64,000 nucleotides of DNA from Stakelama flava (GTDB taxonomy: Bacteria > Pseudomonadota > Alphaproteobacteria > Sphingomonadales > Sphingomonadaceae): positions 1 to 64,000 of the forward strand of contig NZ_JAHWZX010000010.1 of the NCBI RefSeq assembly GCF_019351405.1. Direction: 5' to 3'. Under the pieces are notes generated by a model. It ran no database searches and was not told where the DNA came from. It saw only the letters and a program-made list of their open reading frames with translations. A program made the translations under genes and the position numbers. Of the stretch, positions 49,549 to 58,072 are shown one piece after another. How positions within the stretch are numbered: the first letter of the stretch is position 1; each line of letters starts with the position of its first letter.

Positions 49549-50191
49549 GATCGAACCCCACCTGCGTAAACCGCTCGGGCCAGGGCGCCTGCGCGCTTAT
49601 ATCGGGCTTGCCTGGTCGGGGCAGGCTCAGCGAAACGGCATGAAGCATCATCGCCCCGCCGCCCGCGCCATAGACGGGATCGCCCATGATCGGGATGCCA
49701 AGCCCTTCGGCGGCATGAACGCGAATCTGATGGGTGCGACCCGTTTCGGGATAGAAGGCGACCAGCGCGCGATGCGGTTGCCGTTCGATCACCTTCCACC
49801 GGGTGCGCGCCGCCTTGCCCTTTGCATCGCCGCGCATTCGCCAGCCCGTCGCCGCGCTCGACACCTTGGTCAGCGCCAGATCAATTGTTCCGGAATCCTC
49901 TTGGGGCGCACCGTCCAGAAGGGCGAAATAGCGCTTGGTTACCTGCCCCTGCTCGAACGCTTGATGAAACCGCTTGTGCGCCTTTGGATTGCGCGACAGT
50001 AACAGGCAGCCCGAGGTATCGCGGTCTATCCGGTGAACCAGTTTGGGGGGGCGTTGAAAACCAAAGGTAAGGTCGCCCAGCATCGCCTCGACGCTAGGCG
50101 ATCCGTCGCGCGGTCGGTCGACGGCAAGTCCGGCCGGCTTGTCGATCACGACTGCCTCTCCGTCGATGAAAAGCACGCTGTCCTCGATCAT
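49541..50191 (-). CDS. RluA-family pseudouridine synthase
   Basis: 216 residues. HRIDRDTSG (catalytic Asp56), GRTHQIRVH and GDPVYGAG are the RluA motifs. It isomerises uridines in rRNA or tRNA; the target is unclear. It is shorter than RluC/D and lacks an S4 domain, like RluA itself. It overlaps DUF421 by four bases upstream and arfB downstream. Confidence 0.9.
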   Translation of the reverse strand: MIEDSVLFIDGEAVVIDKPAGLAVDRPRDGSPSVEAMLGDLTFGFQRPPKLVHRIDRDTSGCLLLSRNPKAHKRFHQAFEQGQVTKRYFALLDGAPQEDSGTIDLALTKVSSAATGWRMRGDAKGKAARTRWKVIERQPHRALVAFYPETGRTHQIRVHAAEGLGIPIMGDPVYGAGGGAMMLHAVSLSLPRPGKPDISAQAPWPERFTQVGFDRG

Positions 50192-50703
50192 ATATTGGCA
50201 ACGTCCTGCAGCATATGGTCCGCTGCCTTTCCATGGCCGCTCAACACGGCAATATCCCCCGTGACTTCCAGCACCACGGCGTCAACCTTTTCATACTCTG
50301 CGATATTATGCTCACGCAGCTTCGCGATGACGTCGCTGCGGCTGACCCGTGCATCGGTCAGCACATCGTCCAGAAACTGGCCGTTGCGCATCAACAGGCG
50401 CGGCTGATTTTCCAGCGCAGCGCGCATCCCAGTGGAGCGGCGCAGCTTCGCATAGACGAATTGCCACACGGTCAGCATTCCAGCGCCCAGCGTCGATTGA
50501 ATAAAAGCATGCCAACTGGACGATGCGATCATCTGCGCCAGAAGCGATGCTGTCGCCAGCGTGACAAGGAGATCGATCGCAGTCATCTTGGTCAGCGTGC
50601 GCAGACCGAAAAGCCGTACCAGCGAGGCGATCCAAGCAATGCCGATCAGCGACAGCAGGATGGCGCGAACTACCGAATCCGCGATTGGGTACAAGCCGAA
50701 CAT
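50188..50703 (-). CDS. DUF421 (YetF-like) membrane protein
   Basis: 171 residues: two to three N-terminal membrane helices (LLSLIGIAWIASLVRLFG, TAIDLLVTLATASLLAQM) then a cytoplasmic DUF421 domain with ENQPRLLMRNGQF and DAVVLEVTGDIAVL. Function unknown. ATG at 50703 is chosen because a terminator-like hairpin lies just upstream; no ribosome site is visible. Confidence 0.82.
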   Translation of the reverse strand: MFGLYPIADSVVRAILLSLIGIAWIASLVRLFGLRTLTKMTAIDLLVTLATASLLAQMIASSSWHAFIQSTLGAGMLTVWQFVYAKLRRSTGMRAALENQPRLLMRNGQFLDDVLTDARVSRSDVIAKLREHNIAEYEKVDAVVLEVTGDIAVLSGHGKAADHMLQDVANI

Positions 50704-50719
50704 GACTGGCAAATAGGAA

Positions 50720-50745
50720 GGGCGGGCGGCAAACGCCACCCGCCC
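50720..50745 (-). terminator. Terminator after wrbA
   Basis: GGGCGGGTGGC and GCCGCCCGCCC arms with a GTTT loop, followed by TTCCTATTT on the minus strand, between wrbA and DUF421. Confidence 0.65.
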
Positions 50746-50774
50746 TCACCGTCATAGCGCTTTGTGGTATCGAT

Positions 50775-51377
50775 TCAGCCCGCCAGTTTCGCCGCCATTT
50801 CGGCGATGCGGCGGCCCTGATACCGGGCACCGTCAAGTTCGATCTCGCTCGGCTGGCGGCTGCCATCGCCATCGGCAATGGTGGTCGCGCCGTAAGGAGA
50901 GCCGCCCTTCACCGCATCGACGCCCATCTGCTCCTGAAACCCGTAATCAAGGCCGACGACCACCATGCCGAAATGCATCAGATTGGTAATCATCGAAAAC
51001 AGCGTCGTTTCCTGTCCGCCATGCTGGCTGGCGGTTGAGGTGAATGCGCCGCCAACCTTGCCGTTGAATGCTCCTTTCGCCCAAAGCCCGCCGGCGGTGT
51101 CGAGAAATGCCGCCATCTGGCTCGGCATCCGGCCGAACCGGGTGGGCGCGCCTAGGATGATCGAATCATAGTCGGCCAGCGCGTTCACATCCTCCAGCAC
51201 CTTATGGTCATATTCGGTGCGAAAGCCCGCTGCTTCGACGACTTCCTGCGGCGCGGTTTCGGGGACGCGCATGACGTCGACCTGCGCGCCTGCACCGCGC
51301 ACACCTTCGGCCACGGCGTCGGCCATCTGCTCGATATGGCCGTAGGAGGAATAATACAGCACGAGAATCTTTGTCAT
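50775..51377 (-). CDS. wrbA: NAD(P)H:quinone oxidoreductase, WrbA type IV
   Basis: 200-residue flavodoxin-like FMN enzyme that reduces quinones by two electrons. [15 protein letters not shown] binds FMN phosphate, [19 protein letters not shown] is the WrbA insert, and [14 protein letters not shown] is the second FMN loop. Lies after the pirin gene with a 15-base gap, probably one operon for oxidative stress. Confidence 0.95.
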   Translation of the reverse strand: MTKILVLYYSSYGHIEQMADAVAEGVRGAGAQVDVMRVPETAPQEVVEAAGFRTEYDHKVLEDVNALADYDSIILGAPTRFGRMPSQMAAFLDTAGGLWAKGAFNGKVGGAFTSTASQHGGQETTLFSMITNLMHFGMVVVGLDYGFQEQMGVDAVKGGSPYGATTIADGDGSRQPSEIELDGARYQGRRIAEMAAKLAG

Positions 51378-51392
51378 TTGAAAGGCTCCTTT

Positions 51393-52091
51393 TTATTCCG
51401 AATCGACCAGCACGATTTCGGCGTCTTCCAGCGCCTCGATCGTCACCGTTTCCCCGCCCGAAAGCGCCGCACCGTCGCGCGATGCAAAGCGTTCGCCGTT
51501 GATCGCTACCGCGCCCGCTGCGGATACCAGATAGGCGTGCCGTCCTTCGCCCACACTATGGGTCACCTGCTCGCCCGCTTTTAGCGTCGCCCCCATGACG
51601 CGGGCATCGGCGCGAATACGCAGCGCATCCGCATCTTCGGCAAAGCCGCTCGCCAGCGTTACGAAACGGCCCGAACGGTCGCCACGCGGGAAAGGCTTCG
51701 CGCCCCAGCTCGGCGCGCCGCCCTTTTCACGCGGCTCGATCCATATCTGGAACAGCGTCGTGGTTTCGCGCTCCAGATTATATTCGGCATGACGAACGCC
51801 GGTTCCGGCGCTCATCACCTGGACATCGCCCGCTTCGGTGCGGCCCTTGTTGCCCATCGAATCCTGATGGGTGATCGCGCCGCTGCGGACATAGGTTATG
51901 ATTTCCATGTCGCGATGCGGATGTGGCGGGAAACCGCTATCCGCCGCGATCTCGTCATCGTTCCACACCCGGATCGCGCCCCAGCCCATGCGCGCGGGAT
52001 CATGATACCCGGCAAAGGAAAAATGATGTCTGGCGTTCAGCCAGCCATGATCGGCATGGCCCAGACTTTCGAACGGTCGTTTTTCGATCAT
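51393..52091 (-). CDS. Pirin family protein
   Basis: 232 residues of bicupin. FPPHPHRDMEIITYV and SAGTGVRHAEYN carry the metal-binding His and Glu ligands, and FQIWIEPREKGGAPSW follows. Like YhhW it may be a quercetinase-type dioxygenase. It faces a LysR gene across 80 bases, with wrbA downstream. Confidence 0.92.
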   Translation of the reverse strand: MIEKRPFESLGHADHGWLNARHHFSFAGYHDPARMGWGAIRVWNDDEIAADSGFPPHPHRDMEIITYVRSGAITHQDSMGNKGRTEAGDVQVMSAGTGVRHAEYNLERETTTLFQIWIEPREKGGAPSWGAKPFPRGDRSGRFVTLASGFAEDADALRIRADARVMGATLKAGEQVTHSVGEGRHAYLVSAAGAVAINGERFASRDGAALSGGETVTIEALEDAEIVLVDSE

Positions 52092-52171
52092 GACGATGCC
52101 TTTGATTGCTTGTGATACAGATAGGACGCATGATCGATCGGTAAACGGAAACGTTGGAAACGGATCGTTTC
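52092..52171. promoter_or_regulatory. Divergent promoter with inverted repeat, pirin / LysR
   Basis: Between the divergent genes lies GAAACG-GAT-CGTTTC (52157-52171) abutting the LysR ATG, and ATCGATC further left. This is the layout of a LysR-type operator controlling both directions; binding is inferred. Confidence 0.45.
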
Positions 52172-53083
52172 ATGTCACTACCTGATTTCGAAGGCTGGGC
52201 GATATTCGCCTGCGTGGTGGAGCACCGATCGTTCAGCGGTGCTGCGCAGGCGATAGGAATTTCCAAAGCCACCGTGTCGAAAGCGATAACCAGGCTGGAG
52301 CAGCGGTTGGGCACCAATCTGTTCCACCGCACATCCCGCAAACTGACGCTGACCGAGAGCGGCGCGGCGCTTGCCGAGCGGGCGAAACGCATTCTGGGCG
52401 AAGCGCAATGCGCGGAGGAAGAGGCGCGGCAGGCGGCCGTCGCGCCCAGCGGCACGGTGCGCATCGCGGCACCGCTGACCTTCGGCCTCAGCCAGGTTGC
52501 GCCGGCAATCGCCGACTTTCTGGCCGAATATCCCCAAATCCATATCGACCTGAAATTGTCCGACGCGACGGTCGACATCGTTGCGGACGGGTTCGACATC
52601 GCCCTGCGGATCGCCGATCTTCCCGACAGCAGCCTTCGCGCGCGTCGTCTGGCACCTGTCCGCATCCACACGGTCGCAGCGCCCGCCTATCTCGACCGCC
52701 ACGGCCGGCCAAGCCATCCGTCCGAACTGACCGATCATCGCTGCTTCGTCTATTCCAATACGTCGCGCCCCGATCTGTGGCAATATTACGGGCCGGAAGG
52801 CGAGGAAGCGGGGATCCGCGTGGAAGGTCCGCTGATCGTCGACAACGGCCGGGCGATGCTTCCGGCGCTTCGGCGCGGCCTCGGCATTGCGCGCCTTCCC
52901 GATTTCATCGTCGACGAATTGCTGAATGACGGCTCATTGGAAGCGGTACTCACCGGGTGGGACACGCGGCCGATCGCGCTGCATATGATGACGCCACCGG
53001 GAACCTTGCGCCCGGCGCGCGTTACGTTGCTCATGGATTTTCTTGCAGAACGGTTTCGCGCACGCGAAGAGGCCGGCCGATGA
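52172..53083 (+). CDS. LysR-family transcriptional regulator
   Basis: 303 residues. N-terminal winged HTH (SFSGAAQAIGISKATVSKAI, then LFHRTSRKLTLTESG) and a ligand-binding domain. ATG at 52172 is preferred over a TTG at 52154. Divergent from pirin and wrbA, which it probably regulates in response to a quinone-like or electrophile signal. Its stop overlaps the permease start. Confidence 0.93.
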   Translation: MSLPDFEGWAIFACVVEHRSFSGAAQAIGISKATVSKAITRLEQRLGTNLFHRTSRKLTLTESGAALAERAKRILGEAQCAEEEARQAAVAPSGTVRIAAPLTFGLSQVAPAIADFLAEYPQIHIDLKLSDATVDIVADGFDIALRIADLPDSSLRARRLAPVRIHTVAAPAYLDRHGRPSHPSELTDHRCFVYSNTSRPDLWQYYGPEGEEAGIRVEGPLIVDNGRAMLPALRRGLGIARLPDFIVDELLNDGSLEAVLTGWDTRPIALHMMTPPGTLRPARVTLLMDFLAERFRAREEAGR

Positions 53084-54105
53084 ACCGTCTCACCCCCGAC
53101 ACGGCCGACGCCCGTTTTCTGCGGCGCGCCATATTGCTGCTGTTGCTGCTGGGGCTGACGGTGGCGCTGTACCGCGCGCTCGACCTTCTGATCCTGGGTT
53201 TCGGATCGATGCTGGGCGCGATCACCATTCACGCCATCGCCGACCTGTATGATGAAAAGCTGCACCTGCCGCGACGCGCCTGCGTTCCCGCGGGCATGTT
53301 CACCGTCCTGTTCGCGATCGCCTTTCTGGTCTGGCTGGTCGCGTGGCAATTCGGAGAGCAGGTCAATCAGCTTGTCGTGGCGCTGCCCGGCCTGCTCGAA
53401 CAGTTCGAAACGACGCTGTCGCAATCGCCGGTGGGTGCAAAGATCGTCGCCGCGGTCGAGGCGGCATTCGCCGGATCGCGGATCGCTCAGGATATCGGCG
53501 GGCTGGTCAGCGGATCGGGGGAGATGGTGCTGAACTTCATCCTGCTGATCGTAGGCGCGATCTTTCTTTCCTCCGAACCCGATCTGTACAAGCGCGGCTT
53601 CCTGCTACTCATCCCCAAAAGCAAACGGCCCGCCTTTGCCGATGCGCTGAACGATGCGTCGGATACGCTCCGCCTCTGGCTGCGCGCGCAGCTTATATGC
53701 ATGACGTCGATGGGCGTTCTGGTCGGTATCGGCCTGTGGATATCCGGCGTGCCGTCCGCCGCCGCGCTTGGCCTGCTGGCGGGGCTCAGCGAGTTCATTC
53801 CCTATGTCGGCCCCACTGCGGCGATGCTGCCCGCGCTGGGACTGGCGGCGACCCAGGGGACGGGGCCGCTGGTCGGATCGCTGGTCACCTATGCCGTTGT
53901 TCGCCTGGTCCAGACCAACTTCATCACGCCCTTCGTTCAGGCGCGGGTTGTGGCGATTCCGCCCGCGGTGACACTGTTCGCGATCGTGGGCATCGGGGTA
54001 GTATTCGGAATTTTCGGCCTTTTCTTCTCCGCCGCGCTATTGGTTGTCCTATATACCTTAATACGCAGCCTTTACCTTCGGGAAACACTGGGTGAAGAGG
54101 TTTAG
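53080..54105 (+). CDS. AI-2E family transporter (PF01594-type permease)
   Basis: 341 residues with about seven to eight membrane helices (RRAILLLLLLGLTVALYRA start), the conserved GLSEFIPYVGPTAAMLPAL loop, and QTNFITPFVQARVV. Members export signals or ions (TqsA, YdiK) but substrates differ. It starts inside the LysR stop (ATGA), so the two are co-transcribed. Confidence 0.9.
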   Translation: MNRLTPDTADARFLRRAILLLLLLGLTVALYRALDLLILGFGSMLGAITIHAIADLYDEKLHLPRRACVPAGMFTVLFAIAFLVWLVAWQFGEQVNQLVVALPGLLEQFETTLSQSPVGAKIVAAVEAAFAGSRIAQDIGGLVSGSGEMVLNFILLIVGAIFLSSEPDLYKRGFLLLIPKSKRPAFADALNDASDTLRLWLRAQLICMTSMGVLVGIGLWISGVPSAAALGLLAGLSEFIPYVGPTAAMLPALGLAATQGTGPLVGSLVTYAVVRLVQTNFITPFVQARVVAIPPAVTLFAIVGIGVVFGIFGLFFSAALLVVLYTLIRSLYLRETLGEEV

Positions 54106-54125
54106 CTAACCTTCCCACACGGCGC

Positions 54126-54200
54126 GACTCGCGGAGTTAAGGCGGTTAGTCGGAAATTAACCTTTTGCCTTCATACCTGTTTAGGTTAATTAAATCCGAG
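54126..54200 (+). promoter_or_regulatory. ctrA promoter with CcrM and CtrA sites
   Basis: GACTC at 54126-54130 fits the CcrM methylation motif GANTC. TTAG-N7-TTAA at 54146-54160 is one substitution from the CtrA box TTAA-N7-TTAA, and further TTAA/TTAG half-sites lie at 54137-54149 and near 54181-54192. In Caulobacter the ctrA promoters combine these two signals, giving methylation-timed autoregulation; transfer of that to this species is inference. Confidence 0.7.
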
Positions 54201-54253
54201 CATGCACGCCGACGGCACCGTCCGGCTTACCGGCAAAGGAACAGGGGACACCC

Positions 54254-54961
54254 ATGCGCGTATTGCTGATCGAAGACGAACCGACGACGGCGCAGGCAAT
54301 CGAGCTGATGCTGAATACCGAAGGGTTCAACGTCTACGCCACCGACCTGGGCGAAGAGGGTTTGGACCTCGGCAAGCTGTATGATTACGACATCATCCTG
54401 CTCGACCTGAACCTGCCCGACATGCACGGCTATGACGTGCTGAAGAAACTGCGCGTCGCGCGGGTGCAAACGCCGGTGCTGATCCTGTCGGGCGTTTCGG
54501 AAATGGACAGCAAGGTGCGCTCGTTCGGCTTCGGCGCGGACGATTATGTCACCAAGCCGTTCCATCGCGAGGAACTGATCGCGCGCATCCATGCGGTGGT
54601 GCGCCGGTCCAAGGGCCATTCGCAGTCGGTGATCAAAACCGGTAAGCTGGCCGTGAATCTGGACGCCAAGACAGTTGAAGTCGACGGCGCGCGGGTTCAT
54701 CTGACCGGCAAGGAATATGCGATGCTCGAACTGCTGAGCCTTCGCAAGGGCACGACGCTGACCAAGGAAATGTTCCTCAACCACCTGTATGGCGGGATGG
54801 ACGAACCGGAACTGAAAATCATCGACGTCTTCATCTGCAAGCTGCGCAAGAAGCTGTCGATGGCGACCGATGGCGAAAATTATATCGAAACTGTCTGGGG
54901 TCGCGGCTATGTGCTGCGCGACGCCGACGAACCGGCGTCCGCCGAAACGCAGGTCGCCTGA
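54254..54961 (+). CDS. ctrA: Cell-cycle response regulator CtrA
   Basis: 235-residue OmpR-type regulator. The receiver has Asp8/Glu9, the phospho-acceptor Asp51 (ILLDLNLPD) and the Lys in TKPF. The DNA-binding domain carries [19 protein letters not shown] and the recognition helix [14 protein letters not shown]. The N-terminal half is close to Caulobacter CtrA. It governs division, motility and transfer-agent genes in alphaproteobacteria. GGGGA precedes ATG 54254. Confidence 0.96.
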   Translation: MRVLLIEDEPTTAQAIELMLNTEGFNVYATDLGEEGLDLGKLYDYDIILLDLNLPDMHGYDVLKKLRVARVQTPVLILSGVSEMDSKVRSFGFGADDYVTKPFHREELIARIHAVVRRSKGHSQSVIKTGKLAVNLDAKTVEVDGARVHLTGKEYAMLELLSLRKGTTLTKEMFLNHLYGGMDEPELKIIDVFICKLRKKLSMATDGENYIETVWGRGYVLRDADEPASAETQVA

Positions 54962-55292
54962 CACCAACTTGAGCGCGGGGCTTGGGTCGGGGCCGTGCCG
55001 TTCGCTGGAACGGGGCGGCCCTGGTGAAATGCCTGCCCGCCTGCCCGTGTAAAAACGGTTGCCCGACCGCCCTATTGCCGCGCTTCTTGCTATCACGCCA
55101 AGGTCGGTCAGCCATGCTCGCCGCGACGCGGGAAGAGGCGCGATTGCTTCGCCCCGGCATCAATTGCCTGCAAGCTTCGCATTGAATGACCGGGCGCGCC
55201 TTCCCATCGTTATGGGAGGCGGCGGTTTTTTCACGATGCCGCCGCCCGCCCGGCGCACCGCGCCGCGGCAACCAACCATCAGAGGAAACCAT
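54962..55292. other. 331-base gap after ctrA without a recognised gene
   Basis: It has a strong hairpin near 54990-55020 (GGCCG, CCGTTC, loop GCTG, then complements) right after ctrA and a second stem GGCGGCGG/CCGCCGCC near 55220-55255 with TTTTTT in its loop. Neither has a proper U-run, so they are unproven terminators. No coding frame here looks genuine. Confidence 0.5.
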
Positions 55293-55730
55293 ATGCAGAC
55301 AGCAAAGAATGGCGACACCGTACTTATCGACTATGTCGTTCGCAAAAGCGACGATACCGTTGTCGGCGGCACGCAGCAGGAAGGGCCGCAGACCGTCACC
55401 ATCGGCGGATCGCAGATTTTTCCGCAGATCGAGGCCGCACTCGACGGCATGAAGGTGGGCGAGGAACAGACGGTCAAAATCGCGGCAGCCGATGCGTTCG
55501 GCCCGCGTCACGAAGACCGTATCATCGAAATTCCGCGCGCGAACCTGCCGCAGGACCCGGCCCCTCAGCCCGGCATGGCGCTATCCGCGCAGCAGCAGGA
55601 CGGATCGACCGCGACGCTGGTCATCACCGAAGTAGGCGATGAAGCGATCAAGGCGGACGCCAACCATCCGCTCGCCGGAGAAGACCTCACCTTCGGGCTG
55701 ACGCTGGTCGAGATCAAGCAGGCCGCCTGA
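55293..55730 (+). CDS. FKBP-type peptidyl-prolyl isomerase, SlyD-like
   Basis: 145 residues: QTAKNGDTVLIDYVVRKSDD, then PQIEAALDGMKVGEEQTVK and FGPRHEDRIIEIPRAN, followed by HPLAGEDLTFGLTLVEI. The IF (insert-in-flap) arrangement is SlyD-like but without a metal-binding His tail. AGAGGAAACCAT before ATG 55293 sets the start. Acts as a folding helper in the cytosol. Confidence 0.92.
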   Translation: MQTAKNGDTVLIDYVVRKSDDTVVGGTQQEGPQTVTIGGSQIFPQIEAALDGMKVGEEQTVKIAAADAFGPRHEDRIIEIPRANLPQDPAPQPGMALSAQQQDGSTATLVITEVGDEAIKADANHPLAGEDLTFGLTLVEIKQAA

Positions 55731-55807
55731 GCGCGAAGACGCTTCTGCGCCGGACCGGAAACGCCCGCGCGTTCCGGTTCCGGCGCGCGCCGCGACCCGA
55801 TCCGCGT

Positions 55808-56440
55808 TCAGCGCGTCGCGCTTTCGCGGACAAAACCGAAGACAAGCCGCACCAGCGCATCTTCAAACCCCGCCGTGCCGAGCAGAGGCGAGCTTTGCAG
55901 CGTTGCCTGACGCAGCGTTTCGAACAACGAATGGGTCAGCACGAACGCTTCGCCTTTGTCGGGTTGGCGCCTGTCGGTTTCGCAAGCCTGCGCCGCCAGA
56001 ACGAACAGCAGACGCCCTATCCTGTCGGGCGGAGCCGGAACGCCCTGCGCGATCGCCAGCTGCAGCAGCGCCCGAACCAGACGGCGTTGGGGCATCCGGT
56101 GGACGTTGAACGCCTCGTGCAGAATGCGCACGATTTGCCGCACCTTCGCTTCGGCGGTGTCGAACCGACCATCGTCCAGCACGGTTTCGATCCGGCGCCA
56201 GGTCGCTTCGCGCTGTCGTTCGATCAGCGCAAGCACGATCGCTTCGCGGTTCGGGAAATACTGGTAGATCGTACCGATCGAAAAGCCCGCCCGCCGCGCG
56301 AGATGATTTGTGGTGAGGTTTTCGCCCCCCTCCTCCTCCAAAATCCGAGCAGTCGCTTCGAGGATCGTCTCGACGGTCTGCTTCGAACGCGCCTGAACCG
56401 GATTTTTCCGCGCGATTTCAGGTTCCTGATTTTGCTCCAT
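55808..56440 (-). CDS. TetR-family regulator
   Basis: 210 residues. HTH near 18-55 (VETILEATARILEEEGGENL, HLARRAGFSIGTIYQYFPNR), then a ligand domain. ATG 56440 has GGAG ten bases upstream; a longer start at 56476 exists. Divergent from the hydrolase gene, which it probably represses. GCGAA-AAA-TTCGC at 56478-56490 in the shared gap is a candidate operator. Confidence 0.9.
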   Translation of the reverse strand: MEQNQEPEIARKNPVQARSKQTVETILEATARILEEEGGENLTTNHLARRAGFSIGTIYQYFPNREAIVLALIERQREATWRRIETVLDDGRFDTAEAKVRQIVRILHEAFNVHRMPQRRLVRALLQLAIAQGVPAPPDRIGRLLFVLAAQACETDRRQPDKGEAFVLTHSLFETLRQATLQSSPLLGTAGFEDALVRLVFGFVRESATR

Positions 56441-56573
56441 GGTCAAATGGCTCCGGTCGGGAAAAGCGAGTTTCAAAGCGAAAAATTCGCGCCGACATAT
56501 AGCGCATCATTGCTGAACGCGAAGCGCATGCATCGCATGGCGGAGCGGCGGCACGACACCAAGGAGCCGAATT

Positions 56574-57686
56574 TTGAAATCGAAGCATATGCGCAAGGAC
56601 CGTTCATGGCCGCAGTGGCGAAAGACGGGTATCGCCATGGGCGCGGTGCTGGGGCTGACGGCGCTGACGGCCGGAACGGTCGCGGCAGGCCCATTTTTGC
56701 GGAAGCAGCCATCGCATGTCGATCCGTATCACGCGAAAGTCGCGGCGGCGGGATATGTTCGCAAGACCGCGCGGGTCAACACGATCACGCTAAGCTATGC
56801 CGAAGGCCCGGATAACGGTCCCCCGCTTATCCTGCTGCACGCGCAGTTGCTCGACTGGTTCAGCTATAGCCGCGTCCTGCCGCAGCTCGCCAAATCCTAT
56901 CATGTATATGACATCGACTATCCCGGTCATGGCGAAACCCGGACGCCCGCCGACTATCCGATGACCGCGAACCGGATCGGCGCTGATTTAAGCGATTTCA
57001 TCAAACAGAAAATCGGCAAACCGGTTTACGTGACCGGCAATTCATCGGGAGGCCTGCTCGCCACATGGCTTGCCGCGAACCGGCCCGATCAGGTCAGGGC
57101 CGCGCTGCTGGAGGACCCGCCGCTGTTTTCGTCCGAATATCCGCGGATCAAACAGACGATCGCCGATAAGGCTTTCAAAACCAGCCATACCGCCGCGACG
57201 CAGGACCATCCTGACGATTTCCTGTTATACTGGATTCACAACAACGCCGCCTTCTTTCGGAAGAATGTCGGCCCGGGCACCCCGTTTCTTCTTACCCGCG
57301 CGGTGCAGATGTATCGCAAGCGGAACCCCGGAAAGCCGGTCGAACTGCGGATCATCAAGGATGATACCGTCCGGATGCTCATCCGCGGTCTGGACCAATA
57401 TGATCCGCGTTTCGGCGCGGCCTTTTACGACGGAAGCTGGAACAAGGGCTTCGATCATGCCGAGGCACTGGCGAAAATCCGCTGCCCGGTGCTGCTGATG
57501 CAGGCGAATTACACCATCGATGACGACGGCATTCTGAACGGGGCAATGACGAAGGAGGATGCCGATCACGCCATGTCGCTTCTCAAACACGGCAAATATA
57601 TCAAGGTCGATTCATCGCATGTCGTGAACCTGGAAAAACCGGACGAATTCGTTCGCATCCTCAACGGCTTTTTTCTGAACCGCTGA
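56574..57686 (+). CDS. Membrane-anchored or secreted alpha/beta hydrolase
   Basis: 370 residues. N-terminal hydrophobic segment at about 19-39 (signal or anchor), then an alpha/beta hydrolase: DIDYPGHGETR, nucleophile GNSSG with Ser157, and His349 in SSHVVNLEKP. Starts with TTG at 56574, because AAGGAG is seven bases before it while the next ATG (56589) is too far. The TetR gene upstream points to inducible expression. Substrate unknown. Confidence 0.87.
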   Translation: MKSKHMRKDRSWPQWRKTGIAMGAVLGLTALTAGTVAAGPFLRKQPSHVDPYHAKVAAAGYVRKTARVNTITLSYAEGPDNGPPLILLHAQLLDWFSYSRVLPQLAKSYHVYDIDYPGHGETRTPADYPMTANRIGADLSDFIKQKIGKPVYVTGNSSGGLLATWLAANRPDQVRAALLEDPPLFSSEYPRIKQTIADKAFKTSHTAATQDHPDDFLLYWIHNNAAFFRKNVGPGTPFLLTRAVQMYRKRNPGKPVELRIIKDDTVRMLIRGLDQYDPRFGAAFYDGSWNKGFDHAEALAKIRCPVLLMQANYTIDDDGILNGAMTKEDADHAMSLLKHGKYIKVDSSHVVNLEKPDEFVRILNGFFLNR

Positions 57687-57690
57687 TCCG

Positions 57691-57730
57691 AAGGCCCGCC
57701 TCGGCCGATTGCTGACGTGGCGGGTCTTTT
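57691..57730 (+). terminator. Terminator after the alpha/beta hydrolase
   Basis: GGCCCGCC (57693-57700) pairs with GGCGGGTC (57719-57726), followed by TTTTCT, six bases past the hydrolase stop. Confidence 0.7.
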
Positions 57731-57811
57731 CTCCGGCGAACGCGAACCGTCCCTGAAGGGATGCGCGCCGAAAATGGCGATTTTGCGTGACCCAAAACGC
57801 AGCGTGCCAGA

Positions 57812-57940
57812 GTTGACTCAATCACAGCCAGAAGGCGAGCGCGGGGGACGTGAGCAACGCCTGACAGGAAGTTGGCGGCGAGCGTGTCGTATCGGACGGC
57901 AACGCGGCGGAAATTCCTGATCCGGCAGAAGGCCACCGCA
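57812..57940 (-). pseudogene. Decayed IS5-type transposase end
   Basis: The minus strand encodes FCRIRNFRRVAVRYDTLAANF and LSGV, then LLAVIES, the usual C-terminal signature of IS5-type transposases, with a likely IS end near the GAGTCAAC at 57812. No intact frame, start or other end is present. The rest of the 57731-58072 gap includes a short peptide-like end (GASFDLTGVTFTLLS) that could be what is left of a disrupted gene. Confidence 0.6.
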
Positions 57941-58072
57941 CCGCCATCGCCTCAAGCGCACGATGAATAGTCTCATGACAGCAGCGTGAAAGTGACGCCG
58001 GTCAGATCGAAGCTGGCGCCGGTAACGCCAAACATTCAAAAAACCGTTTCTATCGCAATGCGATACGCCCAT

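Noticed and set aside
55059..55292. In-frame extension upstream of the FKBP gene
   Set aside because: The codon content is atypical, and AGAGGAAACCAT immediately before ATG 55293 gives a clear start.
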